Of a stretch of DNA of 7,928 bases, positions 1 through 5,985 are shown piece by piece. A program made the translations under genes and the position numbers. The first letter of the stretch is position 1, and each line of letters starts with the position of its first letter. Under the pieces are notes generated by a model. It did not search any database. It saw only the letters and a list, made by a program, of their open reading frames with translations, and was not told the origin of the DNA. Location of the stretch: NCBI GenBank assembly GCA_001805085.1, contig MHEA01000033.1, positions 3,554 through 11,481 of the forward strand, in the 5' to 3' direction. Source of the stretch: Nitrospirae bacterium GWC2_57_9. Its GTDB lineage: Bacteria > Nitrospirota > UBA9217.

Positions 1-831
1 AGCGAAGATGCCGCCTATGGAATAAGGCGCGACCTTGTTTATATCGTACATATTAATGATGTAATTGCCGTCCCGGTCAACGGGAATGGAGCGGTCGTCG
101 ATGCGGATCGCATCAGGCCCTATCAGCACCGGTGAAGCATCGTGCAGGAACGGGGCGAGGCCGAGCACCGGGAACAGTTTCCCCTGGTACGCCCTGAGGG
201 GCTTGGTGCGCCTCAGAACGCCGTCACTGTCGGGAGGAAATTCGACAACTGCTATGCCTTTGGAAGTGCCAAGAAGCGGTTCGATGGGAAGTGCAAAATC
301 GTTGTTTTCCGTGCCCGGCCGCATTTGCAGTGAACCAGTCACGTTCCTTACCGCGTACCGCTCAATGAAATTCACGGGCAGGGGCTGGCCGAGTTCTGTG
401 TTGGTCTTCCTGTCGTCATCGGCCGCCCATCGGTTTATCACCATGCTGTGGTAGATGTTCCCTGACGCCCCGGTAGCCTCGGCAAGGGAGAGGTCATTGG
501 CGCTTTCCTGTCCCGGGCTTCTCTCGGTGAACATGATATCGAAGAGTACGGCGCGAGCGCCTCCCATGGACAGGAACTCCAGGAGGTCGGACCATATGGC
601 CCGGGGCCAGGGCCATCGTCCGGCAACGCCCTCCAGTGCCTTGAGGGATGCATCGTCGACCAGAATGACCTTAAGTTCCCCGGGGGGAACTTTGTCCGAG
701 CGGAAAAGCTTTGCCTTGGTGTCGTAAACGAAGTATTCAGGTTTTTCGAAAAGGCCGAAGGAAAAGAGCGTGAAGGTGGCGATAAAAATGAGAACCGCTA
801 TCAGGAGAGCAATAAAGAACTTTTTTTTCAT
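1..831 (-). CDS. CHASE2-domain membrane sensor protein, N-terminal part (runs off left edge)
   Basis: The reading frame opens at ATG 831-829 and stays open to base 1, giving 277 residues with no stop, so the gene is cut by the window edge. Residues 5-26 form one hydrophobic segment after MKKK, typical of a signal anchor that puts the following domain outside the cytoplasm. The rest matches the CHASE2 pattern: an E-x-x-x-Y-D entry motif near 29-37, a hydrophobic strand ending VDD (55-60), the hallmark GRWPWPR (71-77), and GGARAVLFDIMF (90-101). CHASE2 is an extracellular sensory domain, ligand usually unknown, found ahead of class III adenylate/guanylate cyclases, histidine kinases or Ser/Thr kinases. 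The output domain lies outside the window, so the enzyme class cannot be told. A purine-rich GAGAG just upstream of the ATG may serve as ribosome binding site. Domain call firm; overall function open. Confidence 0.85.
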   Translation of the reverse strand, partial: MKKKFFIALLIAVLIFIATFTLFSFGLFEKPEYFVYDTKAKLFRSDKVPPGELKVILVDDASLKALEGVAGRWPWPRAIWSDLLEFLSMGGARAVLFDIMFTERSPGQESANDLSLAEATGASGNIYHSMVINRWAADDDRKTNTELGQPLPVNFIERYAVRNVTGSLQMRPGTENNDFALPIEPLLGTSKGIAVVEFPPDSDGVLRRTKPLRAYQGKLFPVLGLAPFLHDASPVLIGPDAIRIDDRSIPVDRDGNYIINMYDINKVAPYSIGGIFA

Positions 832-949
832 ATTCTCTCGAGCAAAAAGCAGTCGGTCATTGCGGGAAGGTTCGGTGTTGGCCTGAACAGGAAGTATGCC
901 GGAAACAGCGTTCGACCATTAATTGTAGGAACTTTAGTAAGAAATAGTT

Positions 950-974
950 TAGCATCGTTTTGCAAAAAATGCTA
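950..974. promoter_or_regulatory. Near-perfect palindrome, possible operator upstream of the CHASE2 gene
   Basis: The outer arms TAGCAT (950-955) and ATGCTA (969-974) are exact inverted repeats, and the centre holds a second exact palindrome, TTTTGCAAAA (958-967). It sits about 120 bp before the CHASE2 start in an AT-rich stretch. On the minus strand the arm TAGCAT could also be read as a weak -10 hexamer, with a TTGTAA 18 bp upstream. This symmetry fits a dimeric regulator site. On the plus strand it is followed by six T, so a weak terminator is the alternative. Confidence 0.35.
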
Positions 975-1098
975 CTTTTTTGTTATTTTATTTTACAAAG
1001 AGAAAAGGGCGAAGTTCCGCGTTGTTGCAGAGAATATTTACTGTGAAAGCGGGGATATGGACATTTCGGGAGGGTGAAGCAGGAGGGTCGGGCACGGA

Positions 1099-1143
1099 GA
1101 CAGGGAAGGAAACATGATGTTCAATTTCGCGGTTCCTTGTGTC
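1099..1143. repeat. Imperfect inverted repeat (hairpin)
   Basis: GACA (1099-1102) and AAGGAA (1106-1111) pair with TTCCTT (1133-1138) and TGTC (1140-1143), leaving a small internal bulge and a loop of about 21 nt. No T-run follows on either strand, so it is not an intrinsic terminator. It may be a degenerate copy of a dispersed intergenic repeat or a chance structure. Confidence 0.3.
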
Positions 1144-1208
1144 TTTGCTGCTCTGTGTGAGAATAGCTTATACACACCATCGGGAAGCCTTTGACACAAA
1201 AAAATCCC

Positions 1209-1238
1209 ATACTATTCTGATTTCCACTGATAGGTCAA
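1209..1238 (-). promoter_or_regulatory. Possible sigma70-type promoter reading toward the CHASE2 gene
   Basis: On the minus strand, TTGACC (1238-1233) is followed after 18 bp by TAGTAT (1214-1209). That gives five of six -35 matches and four of six -10 matches. Transcription would start near 1202, leaving a leader of about 370 nt before the CHASE2 ATG at 831, which is long. It lies only about 40 bp downstream of the lpdA stop. This is a sequence match only, and a nearer promoter in the AT-rich 940-1010 part is equally possible. Confidence 0.25.
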
Positions 1239-1243
1239 CGGCC

Positions 1244-1259
1244 TTATCCCTGTGAACCT
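1244..1259 (+). repeat. Short dispersed repeat, copy downstream of lpdA
   Basis: The 16 bases TTATCCCTGTGAACCT match the copy at 2725-2740 at 14 of 16 positions, in the same orientation. The two copies flank lpdA, this one about 20 bp past its stop codon. It could be a remnant of a dispersed intergenic repeat, though a match this short could also be chance. Confidence 0.35.
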
Positions 1260-1278
1260 TCATTTGCTGCAGGTTTGA

Positions 1279-2682
1279 TCAGGCCTTCCCGGCCTTCGGT
1301 ACATGGATCGCATTTTTATGAACATCCTCGGCCGCTTCCCGGAGACCTTCTGCAAGCGTCGGATGGGCATGAACGAGGTCCGCCAGTTCCTTTGCGGTGA
1401 TCCCCTTCTTGATTGCCAAAGCGCCTTCGTGGATCAGATCCGTCGCATGGGCGCCGCAGATATGCACGCCCAGGATCCGGTCGGTCTCCGCGTGTGCGAC
1501 GATCTTCACCAGGCCGGCGATCTCGCCCATGGCGTGGCTCTTGCCCAGCCCCCTGAAGGGGAACCTGCCCACCCTGCAGGGAATCCCCTGCTCCACGGCC
1601 TGGTTCTCGCGCAGCCCCACAGTTCCGATCTCGGGCATGGTAAAGATCCCCGAAGGGATGACGCTGTAATCCATGGTCATCGCGCCGCCGAGCGCATTTG
1701 CAGCAGCGACCAGACCCTGCTCGGAAGCCGCGTGGGCGAGCATGACCTTGCCGGTCACGTCGCCGATGGCGTACACCCCCGGAACGTTCGTTTCCATCCG
1801 CTCGTTCACGATGATCTCTCCGCGCCTGCCCGTGCTCACGCCTGCCGCTTCCAGGCCGATATTCTCCGAGTTCATGCTGCGGCCGATGGAAACAAGCACC
1901 TGATCGGTCCTGATGTCCTGGCCGTTCGAAAGCCGCGCGGTCAGGGAGCCGTCTTCGTTCCGCTCCGTCTTTTCCACGATCACGCCGGCGATCAGCCTGA
2001 TCTTCGCCTTTTTCATTTCCCGCTCGATCAGCGCCGAGATCTCCTCATCTTCGCCGGCCAATGCCCGAGGCATCATTTCAACGACCGTGACGTCGGCCCC
2101 GAAGGTACGGTAGATGAAGGCGAATTCGGACCCGATTACGCCGGCTCCCACGATCAGCAGGGACCGGGGAATACCGGGAAGCGTGACCGCATCATCGCTC
2201 GTGATGACGGTCTTGCCGTCAAAAGGGAAACCGGGCAAAAGAGCGGGCCGGGAACCGGTGGCAATGATCGTCCTGTCGGAAGCGAGATCGGTCGTGCTGC
2301 CGTCCTTCCCGGCGACACGGACCAGGCCAGGCGATACGAGCGAGGCGCGGCCTTCGACCAGCTGTACGCCCCAGCTTTTCAAGAGAGCCCGAACGCCCTT
2401 CACCTGGGTGGAGACCACCTTGTTCTTTCGCTCCCTGACCTTTTCGATATTGACGACACTCCCGCCTGCGCCATCGATCCCGTATTCGGCCGCGTGACGG
2501 ACCTTTTCCAGCACCTCTGCTGAGGCGATCACGGTCTTGGTGGGGATGCACCCCTTGTTCAGGCAGGTGCCGCCCACTTCTTCTTTTTCTACGAGCGTGA
2601 CCCGCGCGCCCAGCTGAGCCGCGCGGATCGCGGCGACATACCCGCCGGGCCCTCCGCCGATGATCGTCAATTGTATTTGCAT
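1279..2682 (-). CDS. lpdA: Dihydrolipoyl dehydrogenase (E3 / L protein)
   Basis: A 467-residue FAD enzyme that reoxidises dihydrolipoyl groups on GcvH or on 2-oxoacid dehydrogenase E2 subunits, passing electrons to NAD+ in the cytoplasm. The FAD-binding GGGPGG is at 9-14 and the redox disulfide motif GGTCLNKGC has its pair at C40 and C45. A second Rossmann site, GAGVIG (179-184), ends in E202, the acidic residue usual in NAD-preferring enzymes. AIGDVTG (305-311) contacts FAD. The dimer-interface domain carries the catalytic pair H440 and E445 in HPTLAE. Length is normal and every key residue is present. The ATG at 2682 follows an AGGAG about 8 nt upstream. gcvH lies just upstream but a strong terminator separates them, so lpdA probably has its own promoter within 2683-2803, where I see no good hexamer pair. 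It could serve glycine cleavage, other lipoyl complexes, or both. Confidence 0.96.
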   Translation of the reverse strand: MQIQLTIIGGGPGGYVAAIRAAQLGARVTLVEKEEVGGTCLNKGCIPTKTVIASAEVLEKVRHAAEYGIDGAGGSVVNIEKVRERKNKVVSTQVKGVRALLKSWGVQLVEGRASLVSPGLVRVAGKDGSTTDLASDRTIIATGSRPALLPGFPFDGKTVITSDDAVTLPGIPRSLLIVGAGVIGSEFAFIYRTFGADVTVVEMMPRALAGEDEEISALIEREMKKAKIRLIAGVIVEKTERNEDGSLTARLSNGQDIRTDQVLVSIGRSMNSENIGLEAAGVSTGRRGEIIVNERMETNVPGVYAIGDVTGKVMLAHAASEQGLVAAANALGGAMTMDYSVIPSGIFTMPEIGTVGLRENQAVEQGIPCRVGRFPFRGLGKSHAMGEIAGLVKIVAHAETDRILGVHICGAHATDLIHEGALAIKKGITAKELADLVHAHPTLAEGLREAAEDVHKNAIHVPKAGKA

Positions 2683-2724
2683 GCCTGCTCCTAACCGGGG
2701 GACTATTTAAACCAAGTAAATGTT

Positions 2725-2740
2725 TTATCCCTGTTAATCT
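2725..2740 (+). repeat. Short dispersed repeat, copy upstream of lpdA
   Basis: The 16 bases TTATCCCTGTTAATCT match the copy at 1244-1259 with two differences. It lies about 43 bp before the lpdA start, inside the only space where an lpdA promoter could sit, and continues into CTGCGTGCAACTGCGG, a wording reminiscent of degenerate intergenic repeats seen in environmental bacterial genomes. Confidence 0.35.
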
Positions 2741-2803
2741 GCGTGCAACTGCGGCTAATGACTTATTGTTCGGTTTCGGCTGTCCGCGTCGGCAAACAAA
2801 ACC

Positions 2804-2830
2804 AAAAAAAAGGGAGAGTCATCCTCTCCC
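2804..2830 (-). terminator. Intrinsic terminator of gcvH
   Basis: On the minus strand the stem GGGAGAG / CTCTCCC (2830-2824 with 2818-2812) closes a 5-nt loop and is followed directly by eight T (2811-2804). It begins 33 bp after the gcvH stop. This is a textbook intrinsic terminator and separates gcvH from lpdA. Confidence 0.93.
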
Positions 2831-2863
2831 CTGTCCGTTCCAAACTATATATAAATCTTCCTT

Positions 2864-3253
2864 CTACTTCCCTTCCTCTTCCTTCAGGAACTTCTCGTAT
2901 TCAGACTTGCTCATCAGGTCGTTCAACTCCGAAGGATCGCTCATTTCAACGACGACGAGCCAGCCGTTGCCGTAGGGGTCCTCATTGATGATCTCCGGGG
3001 AGTCGGCAAGGTCTTCGTTCACTTCCATCACCGTTCCCGAAACAGGGCTGACGACCGGAGAAGTCGCTTTCGTTGATTCGATTTCGGACAGTTCGGAATC
3101 GGCATCGACTTCCGTTTCCACCTCGGGCAAATCGACGTAGACAATATCGCCGAGCTGCTGCTGTGCGAAGTCGCTGATGCCGATCGTCGCTGTTTTTCCT
3201 TCAGCACGCACCCAGGCGTGATCTCTGTGATATTTTATGTCATCGGGATTCAT
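2864..3253 (-). CDS. gcvH: Glycine cleavage system H protein (lipoyl carrier)
   Basis: A 129-residue protein of normal H-protein length. It carries a lipoyl arm that shuttles the aminomethyl group between the P and T proteins of the glycine cleavage system and is reoxidised by Lpd; run backwards it serves glycine synthesis. The N-terminal part (MNPDDIKYHRDHAWV) and the GISDFAQQQLGDIVYVDLP block (25-43) are typical. The lipoylated lysine is K62 in IESTKA, followed by PVSG. The C-terminal GNGWLVVVEMSDPSEL is also typical. I chose ATG 3253 because GGAGG lies about 6 nt upstream. A longer frame from a TTG at 3274 would place that Shine-Dalgarno inside the coding sequence. The gene sits alone between a good promoter and a terminator. 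No gcvT or gcvP is in the window, so its partners must be encoded elsewhere. Lipoate-dependent roles outside glycine cleavage are less likely, given the standard sequence. Confidence 0.95.
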   Translation of the reverse strand: MNPDDIKYHRDHAWVRAEGKTATIGISDFAQQQLGDIVYVDLPEVETEVDADSELSEIESTKATSPVVSPVSGTVMEVNEDLADSPEIINEDPYGNGWLVVVEMSDPSELNDLMSKSEYEKFLKEEEGK

Positions 3254-3310
3254 GGGATACCTCCGGACCGGCAATTATCAATAGAATTAGTAAGGGGTAA
3301 GAGTGATTTG

Positions 3311-3339
3311 TTTTTAGCCTAAGCGCAAAATTTTGTCAA
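3311..3339 (-). promoter_or_regulatory. Sigma70-type promoter of gcvH
   Basis: The minus strand has a perfect -35 TTGACA (3339-3334), a 17-bp spacer and TAAAAA (3316-3311) as the -10, four of six matches. Transcription would begin near 3304, giving a leader of about 50 nt with GGAGG just ahead of the gcvH ATG at 3253. It lies between the rnfB terminator and gcvH, which fits independent transcription of gcvH. I see no riboswitch-sized structure in the short leader. Confidence 0.7.
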
Positions 3340-3406
3340 GAAAAAAGTAGGAAAACCGCTCACCGGCGTTGCCTGACGAGAAACAAATGCTGTTTCATGC
3401 GAGCGG

Positions 3407-3439
3407 AAAAAAAAGGGGGATGCGGTCGCATCCCCCTTT
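3407..3439 (-). terminator. Intrinsic terminator closing the rnf operon
   Basis: On the minus strand GGGGGATGCG (3436-3427) pairs perfectly with CGCATCCCCC (3424-3415) around a 2-nt centre, so some inner pairs will open to form the loop. Eight T (3414-3407) follow. The stem begins about 27 bp after the rnfB stop. AAA ahead of the stem can pair with the first T residues. It ends the rnf transcript before the gcvH promoter. Confidence 0.95.
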
Positions 3440-3463
3440 CAGGTACAACTGTTGTCTTTGGTC

Positions 3464-4633
3464 TTATGCTCCGACGGCTGCCGGCATCTTTCCTTCTTGC
3501 TTCTGTTTCCCTCCGCTCACCTGCCCGGCTTCCACCATCTGGATGGCTTTTTTCGGGCACCGTGCCGCGCACATGCCGCAGCCGATGCATTTGGACTGGT
3601 CAACGGCATGGACCGCCCTTATGTCGCCGGATATGGCATTCACCGGGCAGACCTTCGCGCACATATCGATGCCTGCACAAATCGACGGATCGATCTTCGC
3701 CTTGGGACGTACGGGGATATAGTCTTTGATCGCGTTCGTCGGGCACTTCTTCACGCAGAGGCCGCAGACGATGCACTTCGCGTGGTCGATCCGCGCGTGG
3801 TTGTTTTCGACCTTGATCGCGTCGGAGGGGCAGGTCCTGACGCAGATGCCGCAGGCAATGCAGCCTACCTGGCACTTCTTCTTCGTATCGGCGCCCTTGT
3901 CCCTGCTGTGGCAGCTGATGACCACCGCCTTCGAAGCCTGCGCGAGCTCGATCACCTGCTTGGGGCAGGCTGCCACGCATTTTCCGCAAGCGGTGCATTT
4001 TTCCGGGTTGATGAGCGGAAGATTATCAGAGCTCATCCTGATGGCGTCGAAGGGGCATGCCCGCATGCACGTGCCGTATCCCAGACAGCCGAACTCGCAG
4101 GACTTGTCCCCGCCTGCGGCAAGCACGGCTGCCGTGCAATCCTTCACTCCGGTATAGATGAATTTCCTCTGGCTGAGCGCGGTGCCGCCCTGGCAGAACA
4201 CCCGCGCTATCTTCGGGTCCACCTTCTCCGCCTTTTTACCGGTGATCCCCGCGATCTTCTCGGCGACCGCTGATTTTCCCGGAGCGCACATGCTCACGGC
4301 TACATCGGGATTTCCCACGACCGCCTCGGCATAGCCCATGCACCCGGCGAACCCGCAGGCGCCGCAGTTCGCGCCAGGCAGGGTCTCGCGAACCTGCTCC
4401 ACTTTCGGGTCCATTTTCACCACGAACCGGGCTGCGACGATGGCGAGCGCAACACCGAAGACGATGCCGAGACCGGCAAGCACGACAAGGCCAAAGCCGA
4501 TATAGTCCCACGGCACAAATTCAAGCGATTCCGCCGAGCCGCCGACCCCGACCTGCGGGACGAGCGTGTTGCCTAAAATGCTCGCCGCATGATACAGAAT
4601 TTGGACGATCAGATCAGTTAATTGTTCATACAT
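3464..4633 (-). CDS. rnfB: Rnf complex subunit B, long multi-cluster form
   Basis: A 389-residue iron-sulfur subunit of the ferredoxin:NAD+ oxidoreductase Rnf, the likely entry point for electrons from ferredoxin. After an unusual N-terminal stretch (1-44) comes one membrane helix (about 46-68), then the Fes domain with C90, C93, C98 and C116. Conserved C147 and C166 precede six ferredoxin-type motifs: C179/C183/C189/C193, C213-C223, C258-C268, C287-C297, C319/C325/C329 and C349-C359. The fifth has only three cysteines (C-x5-C-x3-CP). There are 31 cysteines in all. Proteobacterial RnfB is near 190 residues with two such motifs, so this is the long clostridial-like type. The start ATG has AAGG 9 nt upstream and no other ATG lies before the membrane helix. 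It is last in the operon, 80 bp after rnfA, with a terminator right after it. Confidence 0.96.
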   Translation of the reverse strand: MYEQLTDLIVQILYHAASILGNTLVPQVGVGGSAESLEFVPWDYIGFGLVVLAGLGIVFGVALAIVAARFVVKMDPKVEQVRETLPGANCGACGFAGCMGYAEAVVGNPDVAVSMCAPGKSAVAEKIAGITGKKAEKVDPKIARVFCQGGTALSQRKFIYTGVKDCTAAVLAAGGDKSCEFGCLGYGTCMRACPFDAIRMSSDNLPLINPEKCTACGKCVAACPKQVIELAQASKAVVISCHSRDKGADTKKKCQVGCIACGICVRTCPSDAIKVENNHARIDHAKCIVCGLCVKKCPTNAIKDYIPVRPKAKIDPSICAGIDMCAKVCPVNAISGDIRAVHAVDQSKCIGCGMCAARCPKKAIQMVEAGQVSGGKQKQEGKMPAAVGA

Positions 4634-4713
4634 GGCTTTGTACCTTCATAGTAATATAATTGGAGCAACAGGCTGCGCATGAATTTCAATACGCGCTCCG
4701 CACTCTCCGTTTG

Positions 4714-5298
4714 TTACAGCGTGATCATTCCGGAAAAACCGAGAAAGGCCAACGCGATCAACCCCGTCAACACGAACGAAATGGGGAGCCCCCGGAACGA
4801 AATCGGCACGTCCGCCAGCTCCAGTTTTTCGCGTATGCTCGCCATGATTATCAGGGCAAGGCTGAAACCGAGACCGGACCCCACGGCGAGGGCCATGCTC
4901 TCGAATAACCCGTAATGTTCGTCGGCATTGATGAGGGGAACAGCCAGGATGATGCAGTTTGTCACGATCAAGGCTAGATAAATCCCCAGTTTATAATAAA
5001 GGGCAGGAGTAACTTTCTTCATGATGGTGTCGGCTGCCTGAACAAATGCGGCGACGACGCCGATAAAGATAACGATCTTCAGGAAACCGAGATGCAGGGG
5101 AATCATGACATATTCATAGATAACCCAGTTTAAAGCGGCTCCGATGAGCATCACTGCCGTAAAGGTAAAGCTCATGCCTACGGCCGTTTCCATCCGTTTG
5201 GTCACGCCGAAGAAGATGCAGAGACCCAGGTAGCGTGAGAACACGAAATTATTGATAAGCGCTGAAGCGATGAAGATCGTTAATACTTTTTCAAACAT
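4714..5298 (-). CDS. rnfA: Rnf complex membrane subunit A
   Basis: A 194-residue, six-helix membrane protein homologous to NqrE. With RnfE it forms the pseudo-symmetric membrane core that holds a [2Fe-2S] cluster midway through the membrane and is linked to ion transport. The first half-repeat has NNFVFSRYLGLC with C27; the second has LIVTNCIIL with C115. These are the two cysteines expected to bind the cluster, and both are present. Length is normal for the family. The ATG at 5298 is preceded by GGAGGAG, a strong ribosome binding site. A 57-bp gap holding a heptad repeat separates it from rnfE upstream, and rnfB follows after 80 bp. Confidence 0.96.
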   Translation of the reverse strand: MFEKVLTIFIASALINNFVFSRYLGLCIFFGVTKRMETAVGMSFTFTAVMLIGAALNWVIYEYVMIPLHLGFLKIVIFIGVVAAFVQAADTIMKKVTPALYYKLGIYLALIVTNCIILAVPLINADEHYGLFESMALAVGSGLGFSLALIIMASIREKLELADVPISFRGLPISFVLTGLIALAFLGFSGMITL

Positions 5299-5318
5299 AG
5301 AATACTCCTCCGGACAAA

Positions 5319-5348
5319 CTCGAAATTCGAATTTCGAAATTCGAAATT
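5319..5348. repeat. Heptad tandem repeat in the rnfE-rnfA junction
   Basis: Four 7-bp units stand in a row: CTCGAAA (5319), TTCGAAT (5326), TTCGAAA (5333) and TTCGAAA (5340), with AT after the last. Each full unit contains the palindrome TTCGAA, so the array can fold on itself on either strand. It lies just upstream of the strong rnfA ribosome binding site and fills about half of the 57-bp gap in an otherwise tightly packed operon. Confidence 0.8.
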
Positions 5349-5355
5349 GTCGTGT

Positions 5356-5985
5356 TTAATGTCCTCCGCTGCTCGCGCCCGTGCCGCCGAAGAATTTTCT
5401 GTCAAGCCAGTTGAGCCAGCCCATCATGAGCCCCATTGCGAAAAAACCACCCGTCGGAAGGATCATGATCAGGAGCGGCTTTTGCCCAAGGATCGGGTAG
5501 CCCCAGAGAGAACCTTTCCCCAGGAATTCGCGGAATACGCCGAGCAGCACGAGCGCCAGCAGGAACCCAAGCCCCATGGCCGCTCCGTCTACCATCGAGG
5601 GCAGGAGTTTATTTCTGCTCGCGAACATTTCCGCCCGGGACAGAACGATCGCGAACGCGACAATGAGCATGATATACAGACCCATATCCTTGTATACCGC
5701 TCGTTGGGTGGCCGCCATCACCTGGTCGGTAACAGTGACCCAGGTTGCGATAATGAACATATAGGAAGGGATGCGTACTTTCGGATTGATATAATTCCTG
5801 AGCAGGGAAACCGTACCGTTCACCATGGTCATCACGAACAGCACCGCAACGCCCATGAGAAATCCGTTCTTCACGCCGCTCGTGACCGCGACAGCGGGGC
5901 AGAGCGAAAGCGCCAGGCGGAAAACCGGGTTTTCGCCGAAGATCCCGTTCTTGACTATCGTCCCGTAATTGACCGAATCGCTCAT
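5356..5985 (-). CDS. rnfE: Rnf complex membrane subunit E, with an atypical cluster motif
   Basis: A 209-residue membrane protein homologous to NqrD and RnfA; partner of RnfA in the membrane core of the Rnf ion pump. Family signatures are clear: ENPVFRLALSLCPAVAVT with C29, a six-helix pattern, RIPSYMFIIATWVTVTD (72-88), SRAEMFAS (117-124), and GLGFLLALVLLGVFREFLG. The oddity is the second half-repeat. Where the family reads VNCIILGRAE, this protein reads AFAIVLSRAE (111-120), so the second cluster cysteine is alanine (A113). C29 is the only cysteine in the protein. The reading is clean in the DNA, with no frameshift. The start overlaps the rnfG stop by 4 bp (ATGA), with a GGGGGTG ribosome binding site, which points to translational coupling. 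Family call is secure; how the cluster is held is uncertain. Confidence 0.95.
   Translation of the reverse strand: MSDSVNYGTIVKNGIFGENPVFRLALSLCPAVAVTSGVKNGFLMGVAVLFVMTMVNGTVSLLRNYINPKVRIPSYMFIIATWVTVTDQVMAATQRAVYKDMGLYIMLIVAFAIVLSRAEMFASRNKLLPSMVDGAAMGLGFLLALVLLGVFREFLGKGSLWGYPILGQKPLLIMILPTGGFFAMGLMMGWLNWLDRKFFGGTGASSGGH

Larger units (their letters stand above)
832..1278. other. Gene-free spacer between lpdA and the CHASE2 gene
   Basis: About 450 bp with no convincing gene on either strand. The part at 940-1010 is strongly AT-rich, as expected near a promoter for the CHASE2 gene. It holds a near-perfect palindrome (950-974), an imperfect hairpin (1099-1143) and promoter-like hexamers on both strands (1191-1238). 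The stretch just after the lpdA stop has no clear intrinsic terminator: there is a run of seven T on the minus strand (about 1205-1199) but only a weak stem before it. Confidence 0.6.

Noticed and set aside
65..727. Plus- and minus-strand short frames in the first 730 bp
   Set aside because: They overlap the continuous CHASE2 frame on the minus strand, which has clear domain motifs and explains the region.
1114..1194. A 26-codon plus-strand frame with an AAGGA-like site just before its ATG
   Set aside because: It is too short to judge. The apparent ribosome site is part of the imperfect hairpin arm, and no promoter lies at a sensible distance upstream.
1195..1260. Possible intrinsic terminator after lpdA
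   Set aside because: There is a run of seven T on the minus strand, but the sequence before it forms only weak 4-5 bp stems, so I do not call it.
1303..2523. A 406-codon open frame on the plus strand across lpdA
   Set aside because: It is antisense to lpdA, whose motifs are all intact. The translation is rich in His, Asp, Arg and Pro, as expected for a shadow frame in GC-rich coding DNA, and shows no family pattern.
2864..3274. Longer gcvH beginning at TTG 3274
   Set aside because: The extra seven codons include the GGAGG ribosome binding site of the ATG at 3253, and H proteins normally begin near the MNPDDIKY block.
3452..4273. A 273-codon open frame on the plus strand opposite rnfB
   Set aside because: It is a shadow of rnfB with no recognisable motif. 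The rnfB terminator also lies within its upstream region.
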